IMG/VR virus record: IMGVR_UViG_3300033388_003934
Location: 1-59,894 of that record
Length of the DNA stretch: 59,894 nucleotides
Strand: one strand, 5' to 3'
DNA from: a virus
Part shown: positions 53,241 through 59,813 of the stretch, piece by piece
Position numbering within the stretch: position 1 is the first letter of the stretch
Layout: each line of letters opens with the position of its first letter
Made by a program: the position numbers and the translations under genes
The notes under the pieces: model-generated
What the model saw: only the letters and a program-made list of their open reading frames with translations
What the model was told of the DNA's origin: nothing
Database searches by the model: none

Positions 53241-54073
53241 TAGTATGTAAATGTTGATTGTGAACTATTAAATCTATTATCTCTTTCTTGTCTTATCATT
53301 TCTTCTTGTTCATCAGAAATTGGTTGAATATCATTGCCTACAGAATTATTTTCTTGAATAGGTGGAGTTTTATATTCTTCAATATTAGCTTCATCTACTC
53401 TTGCTTCAAATTCTTTATCTTGCCTATGCATTTCTTCATCTACATTTTCCATTTCTTTTTGAAACTTTGGTGTTCCATCAGGATAAGTAGATTGAACTGG
53501 TTCAGCTTTTGGTACATTAGGTAATGGTTGTATTTCTTCAACAACAGGTTCTTTAGGTGCTTCAACTTGACTAAACATATCTGGTTGAGAGTTATTTGCA
53601 TCACATTCTTTAACAAGTTGTGTAGCTTTACTAAACTTAGGATCATCTTTAAGAATTTGATTACAGATAAATTTACATTTATCATATTCTTTTTCATCCC
53701 AATATTTTTGAGCTTTCTCAAGTTGTTTAATTGAATGTTCTCTAACTTTCTTTTGCTTATCTTTTTCTGCTTTAGCAATTTCAGATTCTTCTTTAGCTTT
53801 TTCAACAGCTTTTTCGTGCTCATGCATATTTCTTAATAATCCACTTGATTTTTCTAAAGGAGTTTTTAGAAGCTGAAAAAATTGAGCATCAAATTCATCT
53901 ACAGTTCCAGTAAATAATATTGGTTGTAAATAATCTTTTGCATTGTCTTTGACTTTCTTTAATGGATTAACAGATACACATAATTCAGTTTCATTATTCT
54001 TTCGAATAGTAACATTAAGTGTTTCTGATACCAATAATAAGTCATTAATTTGTTTAAAAAAGGTTGTATTCAT
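53240..54073 (-). CDS. PRTRC system protein E
   Basis: 277 residues. The first 110 residues (FFKQINDLLLVSETLNVTIR, LQPILFTGTVDEFDAQFF, SGLLRNMHEHEKAVE) match PRTRC E. Then a Lys/Glu coiled coil (about 105-145), a TPR-like stretch (YWDEKEYDKCKFICNQIL), and a long disordered acidic Pro/Gln tail that is an expected site of protein contacts. First gene of the cassette, preceded by a 13-bp hairpin. Biochemical role unknown; possibly the Ubl target or scaffold. Confidence 0.85.
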   Translation of the reverse strand: MNTTFFKQINDLLLVSETLNVTIRKNNETELCVSVNPLKKVKDNAKDYLQPILFTGTVDEFDAQFFQLLKTPLEKSSGLLRNMHEHEKAVEKAKEESEIAKAEKDKQKKVREHSIKQLEKAQKYWDEKEYDKCKFICNQILKDDPKFSKATQLVKECDANNSQPDMFSQVEAPKEPVVEEIQPLPNVPKAEPVQSTYPDGTPKFQKEMENVDEEMHRQDKEFEARVDEANIEEYKTPPIQENNSVGNDIQPISDEQEEMIRQERDNRFNSSQSTFTY

Positions 54074-54089
54074 ATATATATATTTTTAA

Positions 54090-54121
54090 AACTTAACCCA
54101 CAACAAAGTGTGAGTTAAGTT
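54090..54121 (-). terminator. intergenic hairpin upstream of PRTRC E
   Basis: A 13-bp stem (AACTTAACTCACA with TGTGGGTTAAGTT, one T-G pair) and loop CTTTGT, then TTTAAAAATATATATATG on the - strand. Lies directly ahead of the PRTRC operon and may end upstream transcription or mark the operon 5' end. Confidence 0.7.
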
Positions 54122-54137
54122 GTATGCGTGCATACTT

Positions 54138-54545
54138 TTAATCAAATAGATTTCTATTCAAATTATTTCTTTGTTTAGTTAAAGCAGATGCTACAGAAAA
54201 TATAGCTTTTGCTCTTTTTTCTAAAGACTCTATGTACCTGTTAATATCTTCGACATTATTAGTTACATAATATCCTTTAGAACTACTTACTAAACAACTA
54301 ACTTTATCATATAATCTAATATGATTTATAATCTTCCTTATACGAGCTCCATTAACATCTTTATAATTAGATTTTAATTTTCTACACATTTCAGCATTGG
54401 TAATAGCATTACTTTTACCTATTCTTCTTTGTAGTCCTCTAATCATTGCAGGCATTAATATATTTTTCTCATAATCATTTAAGGGTGCTGTATGATCTTC
54501 AAATCCTGGTATCATTTCTTCTCCATTTTTCAATATCATCAACAT
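54138..54545 (-). CDS. putative winged-helix/HTH phage protein
   Basis: 135 residues. IPGFEDHTAPLNDYEKNILM and GKSNAITNAEMCRKLKSNYK, DVNGARIRKIINHIRL then SSSKGYYVTNNVEDI form a helix-turn-helix plus wing pattern found in small proteins of many Bacteroidota phages. An in-frame ATG at 54515 (MIPGF) preceded by GGAGAAGAA is an alternative start and reduces overlap with the upstream gene to 17 nt. DNA binding inferred. Confidence 0.55.
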   Translation of the reverse strand: MLMILKNGEEMIPGFEDHTAPLNDYEKNILMPAMIRGLQRRIGKSNAITNAEMCRKLKSNYKDVNGARIRKIINHIRLYDKVSCLVSSSKGYYVTNNVEDINRYIESLEKRAKAIFSVASALTKQRNNLNRNLFD

Positions 54546-54711
54546 TATCTCCTAATATCTCTTTACTTGCTCCCCATTGTTCCCAAGATTCATAGCATTT
54601 GCATCCATAAATAGTATGGATTTTATTGCTTTCATCTTTGCGAATAAACACTATTTCAGCGTGTTTTTCTTTTTTTGTGGGTTTTCTAATTTCAATAAGC
54701 TTTGTTGCCAT
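54499..54711 (-). CDS. small hypothetical protein
   Basis: 70 residues. MATKLIEIRKPTKKEKHAEI, later IHTIYGCKCYESWEQWGASK with a C-x-C. Alpha/beta, soluble. Ends inside the next gene. No family recognised. Confidence 0.5.
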   Translation of the reverse strand: MATKLIEIRKPTKKEKHAEIVFIRKDESNKIHTIYGCKCYESWEQWGASKEILGDNVDDIEKWRRNDTRI

Positions 54712-54713
54712 AA

Positions 54714-54959
54714 TTATGATATTTTAGGAAATGTTAAAGATTTATTATCACGAGATTGACCAAACAATGCTCCAGCATCATTACCTTCATCATCACTTGA
54801 TGGAAATAATAATGAACCATCACTTAATTCTAATACAATAGATTTATTGTGCCAGCCCATACCTTTCATTTCTTGATCAGTTAAATATCTTACATCTACA
54901 ATAGTTCTTCCTTCCAGATGTTTTCTTGCGTAATTTTCCCAATAATTATTATTTTCCAT
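54714..54959 (-). CDS. conserved small phage protein (FPSxDDEGNDAGALFG motif)
   Basis: 81 residues from the ATG at 54959; the frame is open to 55001 but the upstream ORF ends at 54949 with an 11-nt overlap, as elsewhere in the cluster. ARKHLEGRTIVDVRYLTDQE and LFPSSDDEGNDAGALFG form a motif set I recognise from many phage genomes as an uncharacterised family. Function unknown. Confidence 0.6.
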   Translation of the reverse strand: MENNNYWENYARKHLEGRTIVDVRYLTDQEMKGMGWHNKSIVLELSDGSLLFPSSDDEGNDAGALFGQSRDNKSLTFPKIS

Positions 54960-55089
54960 CTTTCTTTTTTTTCTGCTTTCCAAAATCTCTTCGGTCAACA
55001 AATTCTTGTTCTTTCTTAGTCATACTTGTGTATGTACCAGTTTTCTCGTAAAAGTCGCTTAAACGACCTGTATTCATTTTTCTTGCCAT
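54949..55089 (-). CDS. small basic ORF, 46 residues
   Basis: MARKMNTGRLSDFYEKTGTY and TSMTKKEQEFVDRRDFGKQK with a Lys-rich end. Overlaps the upstream gene by 16 nt and the downstream start by 11 nt. The coupled arrangement supports translation. Function unknown. Confidence 0.5.
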   Translation of the reverse strand: MARKMNTGRLSDFYEKTGTYTSMTKKEQEFVDRRDFGKQKKKKDGK

Positions 55090-55313
55090 TTTGCTTTTTC
55101 TTTTTTAGCTATTTCGAAGATATCATCTTCTGTATCTTCAATATTATTAACTCTTTTTTTAATATCTTCTTTAACTCTATATCTTCTTTCTTCTTCTGCA
55201 CAAGCTTGACAAGATAAATATGCTTCATAATCGCTTCCTACATATAGATCGCAAGTATGTCCTGTTCCACCTGTTGCAGCTAATAAAAATGTATCTTCTT
55301 CAAATTGACCCAT
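55074..55313 (-). CDS. small Cys-containing hypothetical protein
   Basis: 79 residues. GHTCDLYVGSDYEAYLSCQA carries a short Cys cluster (CxxxxxGS...C..C), and the rest is a charged helix. Ends inside the next ORF. May bind a metal; no family recognised. Confidence 0.5.
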   Translation of the reverse strand: MGQFEEDTFLLAATGGTGHTCDLYVGSDYEAYLSCQACAEEERRYRVKEDIKKRVNNIEDTEDDIFEIAKKEKAKWQEK

Positions 55314-55315
55314 TA

Positions 55316-55417
55316 TTAAAACTTTAGAATAATTAGTATAAAAAGTAAAAGAATAAGCAAAGTGTTAACAATGCTTATTCTTAATGCTTTTCTTGCTGTA
55401 TAGCTACCTCTTCTCAT
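55316..55417 (-). CDS. small membrane ORF, 33 residues
   Basis: MRRGSYTARKALRISIVNTL, then LILLLFILIILKF: basic head and one hydrophobic helix, so an N-in membrane peptide. Its start overlaps the upstream gene's stop by 4 nt (ATGA), arguing for real expression. Function unknown. Confidence 0.5.
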   Translation of the reverse strand: MRRGSYTARKALRISIVNTLLILLLFILIILKF

Positions 55418-55614
55418 GGTTGAACATTTGATGAGGTTTGTAATTTAATTTCTTTTTTATCGTAGTTATTAACTAAAGGTGCTACTTTATGTCCAATTCC
55501 ACTATTATATTTAGTAGAACAGCTTGTAGTAGCCATAATTGATAAAATAATTCCTGCTATCCATAGTACTGATACTATTCCAGCAAATACTGATTGTAAT
55601 GATAAGTTTTTCAT
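55414..55614 (-). CDS. small membrane/lipoprotein-like protein
   Basis: 66 residues. Hydrophobic helix (VFAGIVSVLWIAGIILSIMA) followed by TTSCSTKYNSG, whose Cys could be a lipobox variant though the spacing is long. Polar tail to the end. Lies just upstream of the 33-residue membrane ORF. Function unknown. Confidence 0.5.
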   Translation of the reverse strand: MKNLSLQSVFAGIVSVLWIAGIILSIMATTSCSTKYNSGIGHKVAPLVNNYDKKEIKLQTSSNVQP

Positions 55615-55630
55615 TTGTTATAGTTTTTAA

Positions 55631-55653
55631 AATTCAAACCACAACAAAGAATT
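55631..55653 (-). other. degenerate member of the hairpin family
   Basis: The CTTTGTTGTG core of the other hairpins is present but only a 5-bp AATTC/GAATT stem remains. It overlaps the stop of the upstream gene. Confidence 0.4.
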
Positions 55654-55954
55654 ATCTGCTTTTTAAATCTGGAGGAAAATAGTTATCAGGATCAATAATA
55701 TTAATTTGTCCTAATCTATACATTTTGCCTACTACTAAACTATCAGTAGTTATTATAATTTCAGCTTTTTTAGTTTTTGGATTATGTAAATGATACATAT
55801 TTACACGCACTTCTTGTACGACCTGGTATTTAGAACAACCTATAAATAGAAATATTAATAATATTGTAAACAGCTTATTTTCCATATATTTTCTTAAAAA
55901 GAATAACAAAACTAAGAGAGTAACCCATATTAGTATTGTTATAAAAGTAGTCAT
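55652..55954 (-). CDS. putative membrane protein/lipoprotein
   Basis: 100 residues from ATG 55954; the internal ATG at 55885 (MENKLFTILLIFLFIGC) gives a 77-residue lipoprotein with lipobox FIGC. The longer form adds another hydrophobic helix (FITILIWVTLLVLLFFL) that would make an inner-membrane protein. The polar half (VVQEVRVNMYHLHNPKTKKA) looks periplasmic. Could be a superinfection-exclusion-type protein, purely by topology. It starts 15 nt past the terminator of the putative ncRNA. Confidence 0.5.
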   Translation of the reverse strand: MTTFITILIWVTLLVLLFFLRKYMENKLFTILLIFLFIGCSKYQVVQEVRVNMYHLHNPKTKKAEIIITTDSLVVGKMYRLGQINIIDPDNYFPPDLKSR

Positions 55955-55968
55955 AATTTATGATACGG

Positions 55969-56270
55969 AAAAAAAAGGGAGCTGTTACACTCCCTTTTAT
56001 GTTGAACAAATCAACGCACAAATTAGGCTGAATAGTTGGTAGTTATCACTTTTACTATTCATTACAGGTGTTATAAACCACTCGACCTACCTAAATTAAT
56101 ATGTAATAGAGTTATTCGGGTACTATCTTTCAAGCTACACTATATTCACCTCCATCCCCCATGAAGTTATCGTAGTTGGATTATTACATTTTTAGTTTTA
56201 AGAGCTATTCTTTTAGAATGTAACATAAACACCCCTGTCCATCTAACAAACTATAGGAAATAGCTCTTAA
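55969..56270 (-). ncRNA. candidate structured RNA ending in an intrinsic terminator
   Basis: A stretch of about 300 nt without a credible ORF, read right to left. Stem 1: perfect 12-bp inverted repeat 56259-56270 / 56198-56209. Stem 2: 8-bp 56182-56189 / 56101-56108. Stem 3: 56090-56097 / 56020-56027 (7 of 8 pairs), enclosing a tRNA-like AGGT...ACCT arm (56085-56088 / 56066-56069) and a perfect 7-bp hairpin 56054-56060 / 56030-56036. It ends in a 9-bp terminator stem (55990-55998 / 55973-55981) and a U-run. tRNA-like pieces (GGTCGAGTGGTTT) occur but no canonical T-loop or anticodon arm. Family unknown; could be a cluster of structured elements. Confidence 0.55.
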
Positions 56271-56581
56271 TCTTTTGGTTTAATATCAAGATCATCTAAT
56301 GTTTTAACATCAAATCCAAGCATATTAGTTAAAGTACTATCAAATTTATCTTTCCACTTTTTATCATCTCTATCTTCTGAATTATCTTCTTCTAATAAAG
56401 CTTCTAAAGTTCTAAATTTTTTAATAATTTCTTCTAATATAACTGTTAGAGAAGAAGCTCTCTTGACATAATAATATTTATCTGACCCATCATTTGGTTT
56501 TGCGTCTAATTCTTTTAATCTTGTTTCAGCATGGTCTATACACCATCCTAAATTGTCTTGTAAATTTTCTTTTGTTATCAT
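56267..56581 (-). CDS. hypothetical acidic helical protein
   Basis: 104 residues. MITKENLQDNLGWCIDHAET and KKFRTLEALLEEDNSEDRDD: acidic and helical. The C-terminus ends KPKD. Its stop codon is inside stem 1 of the structured RNA that follows, so translation end and RNA folding may be linked. No family recognised. Confidence 0.5.
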   Translation of the reverse strand: MITKENLQDNLGWCIDHAETRLKELDAKPNDGSDKYYYVKRASSLTVILEEIIKKFRTLEALLEEDNSEDRDDKKWKDKFDSTLTNMLGFDVKTLDDLDIKPKD

Positions 56582-56606
56582 ATATTTAAAATTATATTGT
56601 AAAACT

Positions 56607-56645
56607 AAAGGACAACAACGGAATTTTTTTACGCTGTTGTCCTTT
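56607..56645 (-). terminator. intergenic hairpin, 14-bp stem
   Basis: Stem AAAGGACAACAGCG with CGTTGTTGTCCTTT (one G-U), loop of 11 nt, then TAGTTTTAC on the - strand. T-runs on both sides. Same TTGTTG-containing right arm as other family members. Confidence 0.75.
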
Positions 56646-56727
56646 TTATCCTATAATGCTCTAATTGGATTATAGTTTTTGCAAATTTGTGCTTAAGATT
56701 GGTTCTTTAGAAATAGAACTATGTATG

Positions 56728-57048
56728 TTATTTTATTTCACAAGTGTATTCGATTTTTAAGTTAATACTATCTAATGAGCTGTAATAATTCTTCTTATAA
56801 AAGAATAATAGCTTATTATTTACAATAATAGGTTTAGCTAATACTTTCTCTCCATTAAGATTGATCATTGCTTTTTTTATTCTCCCTTTATTATCCAGTT
56901 TCATCTGGATAGAGTTTAAAACACAATGTCTTTTCAATAGTGAATATAGCTTTCCGGCTATCTTATAGTCGTTTTTTTTAAGCTTAAGTGAAATAGTTTC
57001 CAGGCTTTTTAATTGGTTTTCCATCAATAAGTGCGCTAATTTTGCCAT
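56728..57048 (-). CDS. hypothetical small basic protein
   Basis: 106 residues. MAKLAHLLMENQLKSLETIS, KIAGKLYSLLKRHCVLNSIQ, then a beta part (GEKVLAKPIIVNNKLLFFYK). Basic and soluble. Bounded by hairpins on both sides, so probably a single-gene unit. No family recognised. Confidence 0.5.
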   Translation of the reverse strand: MAKLAHLLMENQLKSLETISLKLKKNDYKIAGKLYSLLKRHCVLNSIQMKLDNKGRIKKAMINLNGEKVLAKPIIVNNKLLFFYKKNYYSSLDSINLKIEYTCEIK

Positions 57049-57111
57049 AATTTAATAATTTATAGGTTTAAAATATAATTGTAAAAAATGCAGATTATTA
57101 TATAAATAAAA

Positions 57112-57142
57112 AGCAAGACACAACAAAGTGTTGCGACTTGCT
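57112..57142 (-). terminator. intergenic hairpin with U-rich tail
   Basis: A 14-nt stem with one mismatch (AGCAAGTCGCAACA / TGTTGTGTCTTGCT) and a tight CTT apex, then TTTTATTTATATAATA. Intrinsic-terminator-like. Lies between 57165-57476 and 56728-57048. Confidence 0.75.
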
Positions 57143-57164
57143 CTAAAACGCACATTATGTTTTA

Positions 57165-57476
57165 TCATTCTATCTTACCTTTTTTAATAAATTTCTGCAC
57201 TTCAAATAGTAGTATTTTATCGTTTACTATTTGTTTTAATCTCCATTTTCTAAAATCGATAAATAGCAAAAATGTTAGCTTGATTACACTGTTATCAAAA
57301 TAATGCTCCATTTTAATATCTAATTTCTTTAATTTCATTAACTCAAGTTTTAAATGATACAAGAACATATTATACTCTTCTATAATATTTAGCATGTAGT
57401 AAAAACGAAATAATAAAAGTAGAAATATCGGTATAAATGAAATAAGTAATATTCCTGGGATCTCAATTGTTTCCAT
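57165..57476 (-). CDS. small membrane protein
   Basis: 103 residues. N-terminal hydrophobic helix (GILLISFIPIFLLLLFRFYY) followed by a basic, helical cytoplasmic tail (KLELMKLKKLDIKMEHYF). Early-region phage membrane proteins are often exclusion or host-takeover factors, but nothing here proves that. No family recognised. Confidence 0.5.
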   Translation of the reverse strand: METIEIPGILLISFIPIFLLLLFRFYYMLNIIEEYNMFLYHLKLELMKLKKLDIKMEHYFDNSVIKLTFLLFIDFRKWRLKQIVNDKILLFEVQKFIKKGKIE

Positions 57477-57535
57477 ATTAGATTTTTAGGGGTTTATAAT
57501 AATTTGATTTTCTATTTACAATTTACAAAAAATAT

Positions 57536-57620
57536 ATCCTCGATCAGCCCGCCTGTAACATAAGAGGTTTATTCACGAGCCTATTGGCCTGCGAATGAAA
57601 GCGTGTGATGGAAGTCCATT
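57536..57620 (-). ncRNA. GC-rich non-coding element, candidate structured RNA
   Basis: This segment is visibly richer in G+C than the flanking A/T DNA and has no credible ORF. Hairpins can be drawn: CCTC 57538-57541 with GAGG 57564-57567 (enclosing CAG/CTG 57545-57547 / 57553-57555), GCC-TATT-GGC at 57579-57588 inside CACG 57574-57577 with CGTG 57602-57605, and ATGG/CCAT at 57608-57619. Strand is unknown, given as - by its neighbours. Family unknown. Confidence 0.4.
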
Positions 57621-57640
57621 TTAAAATCATAAAAAAATAA

Positions 57641-57656
57641 TCATAACAAAGTATGA
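57641..57656 (-). terminator. short hairpin of the CTTTG family
   Basis: TCATA/TATGA stem with loop CTTTGT, followed on the - strand by a U-rich run (TTATTTTTTT). It lies between the terminator at 57662-57695 and the GC-rich element. Confidence 0.6.
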
Positions 57657-57661
57657 CGCAT

Positions 57662-57695
57662 AAAAAAGGGTACACATTTAGTAATGCATACCCTT
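57662..57695 (-). terminator. intrinsic terminator after the 269-residue gene
   Basis: AAGGGTA (57689-57695) pairs with TACCCTT (57666-57672), followed on the - strand by a run of six U (57662-57667). Ends the transcript of the gene at 57717-58526. Confidence 0.75.
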
Positions 57696-57716
57696 ATTAT
57701 TGAATTTAAAATTAAC

Positions 57717-58526
57717 CTATGATAGATTATCTTTTTTATAGGATTTAATTTTCTGACCTTTGTAGTTACTATTTTCGTCAACACCTACTTCAAGTATTAC
57801 AAACTTATTTACATAAGGTTGCATTAACTCTACAATAGCATTTACGAATGAAGGAACTTTATCAGAATTAATTCCCATAGCGATGTAATATTCTTTAGAA
57901 ATTACCTCTTTTTCTACACCATTTTCATCTTGTACTTTGTGAAACACATCTTTAGATGGATTCTTTATTAAGTCGCAATCAGCGTCTAATGTAGAACGAA
58001 TTTCTTGAAGTCTTAATGCTTTTAATTTAGCATATCTATCTCCAATACTTTTACCTTCAGGTATTTTTCCATTAGCAAAATCTTGTTCAGCTTGAGCATA
58101 TAATGCTTGACAATCCAATTCCCAATACTTTAATGTTTGTACTGTTTGTGGCTCTTCGCCTGGATTAGCAGTTTGCTGAACAGAAGTCATAATTGGATAA
58201 GTGATTTCAGGAATTTTACCTTCAGAAATTGCTTTAGAGAAAAACAATTCATCAGTTGCAATACTTCTCATAAGGTATCTCAACCTTTGAAAAGAATTTT
58301 GTAAATTTCTGTAATTTGAAGTTCTTAAATAATCATCAATACCCATTTCAGGATTTAGATTATTTACGAAATCAAATTTAACACTTAAACTCCCATTCTT
58401 CTTATTAGAATGGCTTTCAATTGACTTTAAAAAATGTTTACCATTTTTGGTTTCACGAATGTTCTTTAAATTTTCAGACATTCCGCCTAAAGTTAAATTG
58501 TTTAAGAAATCTTGTTCTGTATTCAT
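57717..58526 (-). CDS. hypothetical protein, 269 residues
   Basis: Soluble and mostly helical. IDDYLRTSNYRNLQNSFQRL, KYWELDCQALYAQAEQDFAN and GKSIGDRYAKLKALRLQEIR are the main helices. A C-terminal beta part (VNKFVILEVGVDENSNYKG) ends Lys-rich. No enzyme motif. Flanked by a strong terminator downstream and a 14-bp hairpin upstream, so it is a single-gene early unit and may be abundantly made. Function unknown. Confidence 0.6.
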   Translation of the reverse strand: MNTEQDFLNNLTLGGMSENLKNIRETKNGKHFLKSIESHSNKKNGSLSVKFDFVNNLNPEMGIDDYLRTSNYRNLQNSFQRLRYLMRSIATDELFFSKAISEGKIPEITYPIMTSVQQTANPGEEPQTVQTLKYWELDCQALYAQAEQDFANGKIPEGKSIGDRYAKLKALRLQEIRSTLDADCDLIKNPSKDVFHKVQDENGVEKEVISKEYYIAMGINSDKVPSFVNAIVELMQPYVNKFVILEVGVDENSNYKGQKIKSYKKDNLS

Positions 58527-58548
58527 AATATATAATTTTATTGATTAA

Positions 58549-58584
58549 ACAAGGAACAACAAAGCAATGCTTGTTATCCCTTGT
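58549..58584 (-). terminator. intergenic hairpin, 14-bp stem
   Basis: ACAAGGGATAACAA pairs with TTGTTGTTCCTTGT with G-U pairs, loop GCATTGCT, then TTAATCAATAAAATTATATATTATG. Same right-arm sequence as other family members. Confidence 0.75.
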
Positions 58585-58590
58585 GATTTC

Positions 58591-59001
58591 TTAAAAATAT
58601 GTTTCTTCTTCATAATCATAGTTAATGCATTTACATTTCAATTTTTGTGCTTTAACTTTACTATTATGTTCTTGTACCCATTTATCATATATAGCATACT
58701 TTCTATTAATATTTTTCAAAATATTATAATTGTTATAATATTTAGATTTTTTAATAAATATATTATCTCTTCTATGCTGATATATAGATTTCATTATTCT
58801 ATTAACAAACTTTTTATCTATAACTGCATAAAGAGCATATAATTTAAATACTTTATAATGTTTATTGGTTGATTTGACTTTCTTTACATATAAGTAACTC
58901 ATATCATAACCAAAACACCAATAAACATTATTATTTAAAAGATGCTCAACTTGAAAAGGTTCTTCAAGAACTCTAATTTTAGAAAATTTTATTTTTCTCA
59001 T
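58591..59001 (-). CDS. hypothetical basic protein
   Basis: 136 residues from ATG 59001 (MRKIKFSKIRVLEEPFQVEH); a longer start at 59037 would lie in the hairpin. Rich in Lys, Tyr and Asn (FIKKSKYYNNYNILKNINRK) with a C-x-C near the end (KLKCKCINY). Strongly basic, possibly nucleic-acid binding. No family recognised. Confidence 0.5.
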   Translation of the reverse strand: MRKIKFSKIRVLEEPFQVEHLLNNNVYWCFGYDMSYLYVKKVKSTNKHYKVFKLYALYAVIDKKFVNRIMKSIYQHRRDNIFIKKSKYYNNYNILKNINRKYAIYDKWVQEHNSKVKAQKLKCKCINYDYEEETYF

Positions 59002-59019
59002 AGCTAATAATTTAAAATT

Positions 59020-59043
59020 CAACCAACACCGAAGCATTGGCTG
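59020..59043 (-). terminator. intergenic hairpin, UUCG tetraloop
   Basis: A 10-bp stem (CAGCCAATGC with GTGTTGGTTG, including G-U pairs) closed by the stable TTCG tetraloop, then AATTTTAAATTATTAGCTATG. Directly ahead of the start at 59001. Confidence 0.75.
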
Positions 59044-59049
59044 AAAACA

Positions 59050-59151
59050 TTATTGTGTTAAATATGCATATAACACAACAGAAATAACAGTTATAATGAA
59101 TATAACCATTGCCTCTGCACCTGCTGTTTCAACTGGAGTTTTCTTTTTCAT
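59050..59151 (-). CDS. small membrane ORF, 33 residues
   Basis: MKKKTPVETAGAEAMVIFII then TVISVVLYAYLTQ: basic start, one hydrophobic helix of about 18 residues. Fits the small-membrane-peptide class of this region. Function unknown. Confidence 0.5.
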   Translation of the reverse strand: MKKKTPVETAGAEAMVIFIITVISVVLYAYLTQ

Positions 59152-59161
59152 AACATTAATT

Positions 59162-59434
59162 TTAAGAGATTAGATACCTTTGTCTTTTACTTACACAATC
59201 AAAAATGCATAATATCTTTTTGACAACAACTTTAGTCATAATATTATCAGGATTTTTGATAAGTAAAGTGCAATTATTATTACAGCTTTCATCTACATAT
59301 TTAATCTTATGTTTATCTAACATAATCTTAATAATATTGTAAACTTCTTCAGCATAATTTATTGCACAAAATTCATCTTCATTACCTCTTATCATTAACT
59401 TATGAGGGTAAATCTTTAAATCGAAAGTTTTCAT
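59162..59434 (-). CDS. hypothetical protein, 90 residues
   Basis: ATG at 59434 (MKTFDLKIYPHKLMIRGNED) is preferred over a TTG at 59455 inside the hairpin. Alpha/beta, with NNNCTLLIKNPDN and a basic C-terminal helix (VVVKKILCIFDCVSKRQ). No family recognised. Confidence 0.5.
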   Translation of the reverse strand: MKTFDLKIYPHKLMIRGNEDEFCAINYAEEVYNIIKIMLDKHKIKYVDESCNNNCTLLIKNPDNIMTKVVVKKILCIFDCVSKRQRYLIS

Positions 59435-59450
59435 AATTATAATTTTTAAA

Positions 59451-59479
59451 TTCAAGGAACAGCGAAGCGATCCCTTGAA
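59451..59479 (-). terminator. intergenic hairpin with CTTCG apex
   Basis: TTCAAGGGATCGC pairs with GCTGTTCCTTGAA (one mismatch, G-U pairs) around a CTTCG apex, followed by TTTAAAAATTATAATTATG. Confidence 0.75.
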
Positions 59480-59485
59480 TAAAAA

Positions 59486-59770
59486 TTAGTTTAGATTAAA
59501 TAACTCATTACCCATACAATCATATTGTTGTATTTTATAATGTAAATCATTATCATTCTTTAATGCATATTCTCTAATTAATTCCTTATTAGCATATGCA
59601 TTATGATACTTAAAGATTATTGCTGGGTCTATATCCTTTTGATACATAAAGTTTTTAATCTCTTTAAATGTCATAAATGGATTCATATCAGAATAATCTT
59701 TCCATAGCTCGTTTTCTATTTCATTAATAGTTTTACAAGCTGTCGTGTAGTAATCGAAATAATTTCTCAT
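59486..59770 (-). CDS. hypothetical protein, 94 residues
   Basis: Helical and acidic (MRNYFDYYTTACKTINEIEN, then FKEIKNFMYQKDIDPAIIFK) with an aromatic-rich end (HYKIQQYDCMGNELFNLN). Bounded by hairpins on both sides, so a single-gene unit. No family recognised. Confidence 0.5.
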   Translation of the reverse strand: MRNYFDYYTTACKTINEIENELWKDYSDMNPFMTFKEIKNFMYQKDIDPAIIFKYHNAYANKELIREYALKNDNDLHYKIQQYDCMGNELFNLN

Positions 59771-59787
59771 AATAGTATAATTTTAAA

Positions 59788-59813
59788 TTCAAGGCACAAT
59801 TAAGTGCCCTGAA
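59788..59813 (-). terminator. intergenic hairpin, last in the series
   Basis: TTCAGGGCAC pairs with GTGCCTTGAA (10 bp with one G-U), loop TTAATT, then TTTAAAATTATACTATTATG. Confidence 0.7.

Noticed and set aside
53440-53823. 127-residue Lys/Leu-rich ORF on the - strand
   Set aside because: Shifted frame of the PRTRC E gene in its A/G-rich coiled-coil part; composition is that of an out-of-frame reading and PRTRC E matches its family.
56020-56097. tRNA gene on the - strand
   Set aside because: An acceptor-like stem and a GGTCGAGTGG arm are present, but there is no TTCRA T-loop, no 5+7+5 anticodon arm and no CCA. Kept only as part of the structured RNA.
57049-57164. 38-residue - strand ORF through the hairpin at 57112
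   Set aside because: It passes through the terminator-like stem and has no coupling to neighbours.
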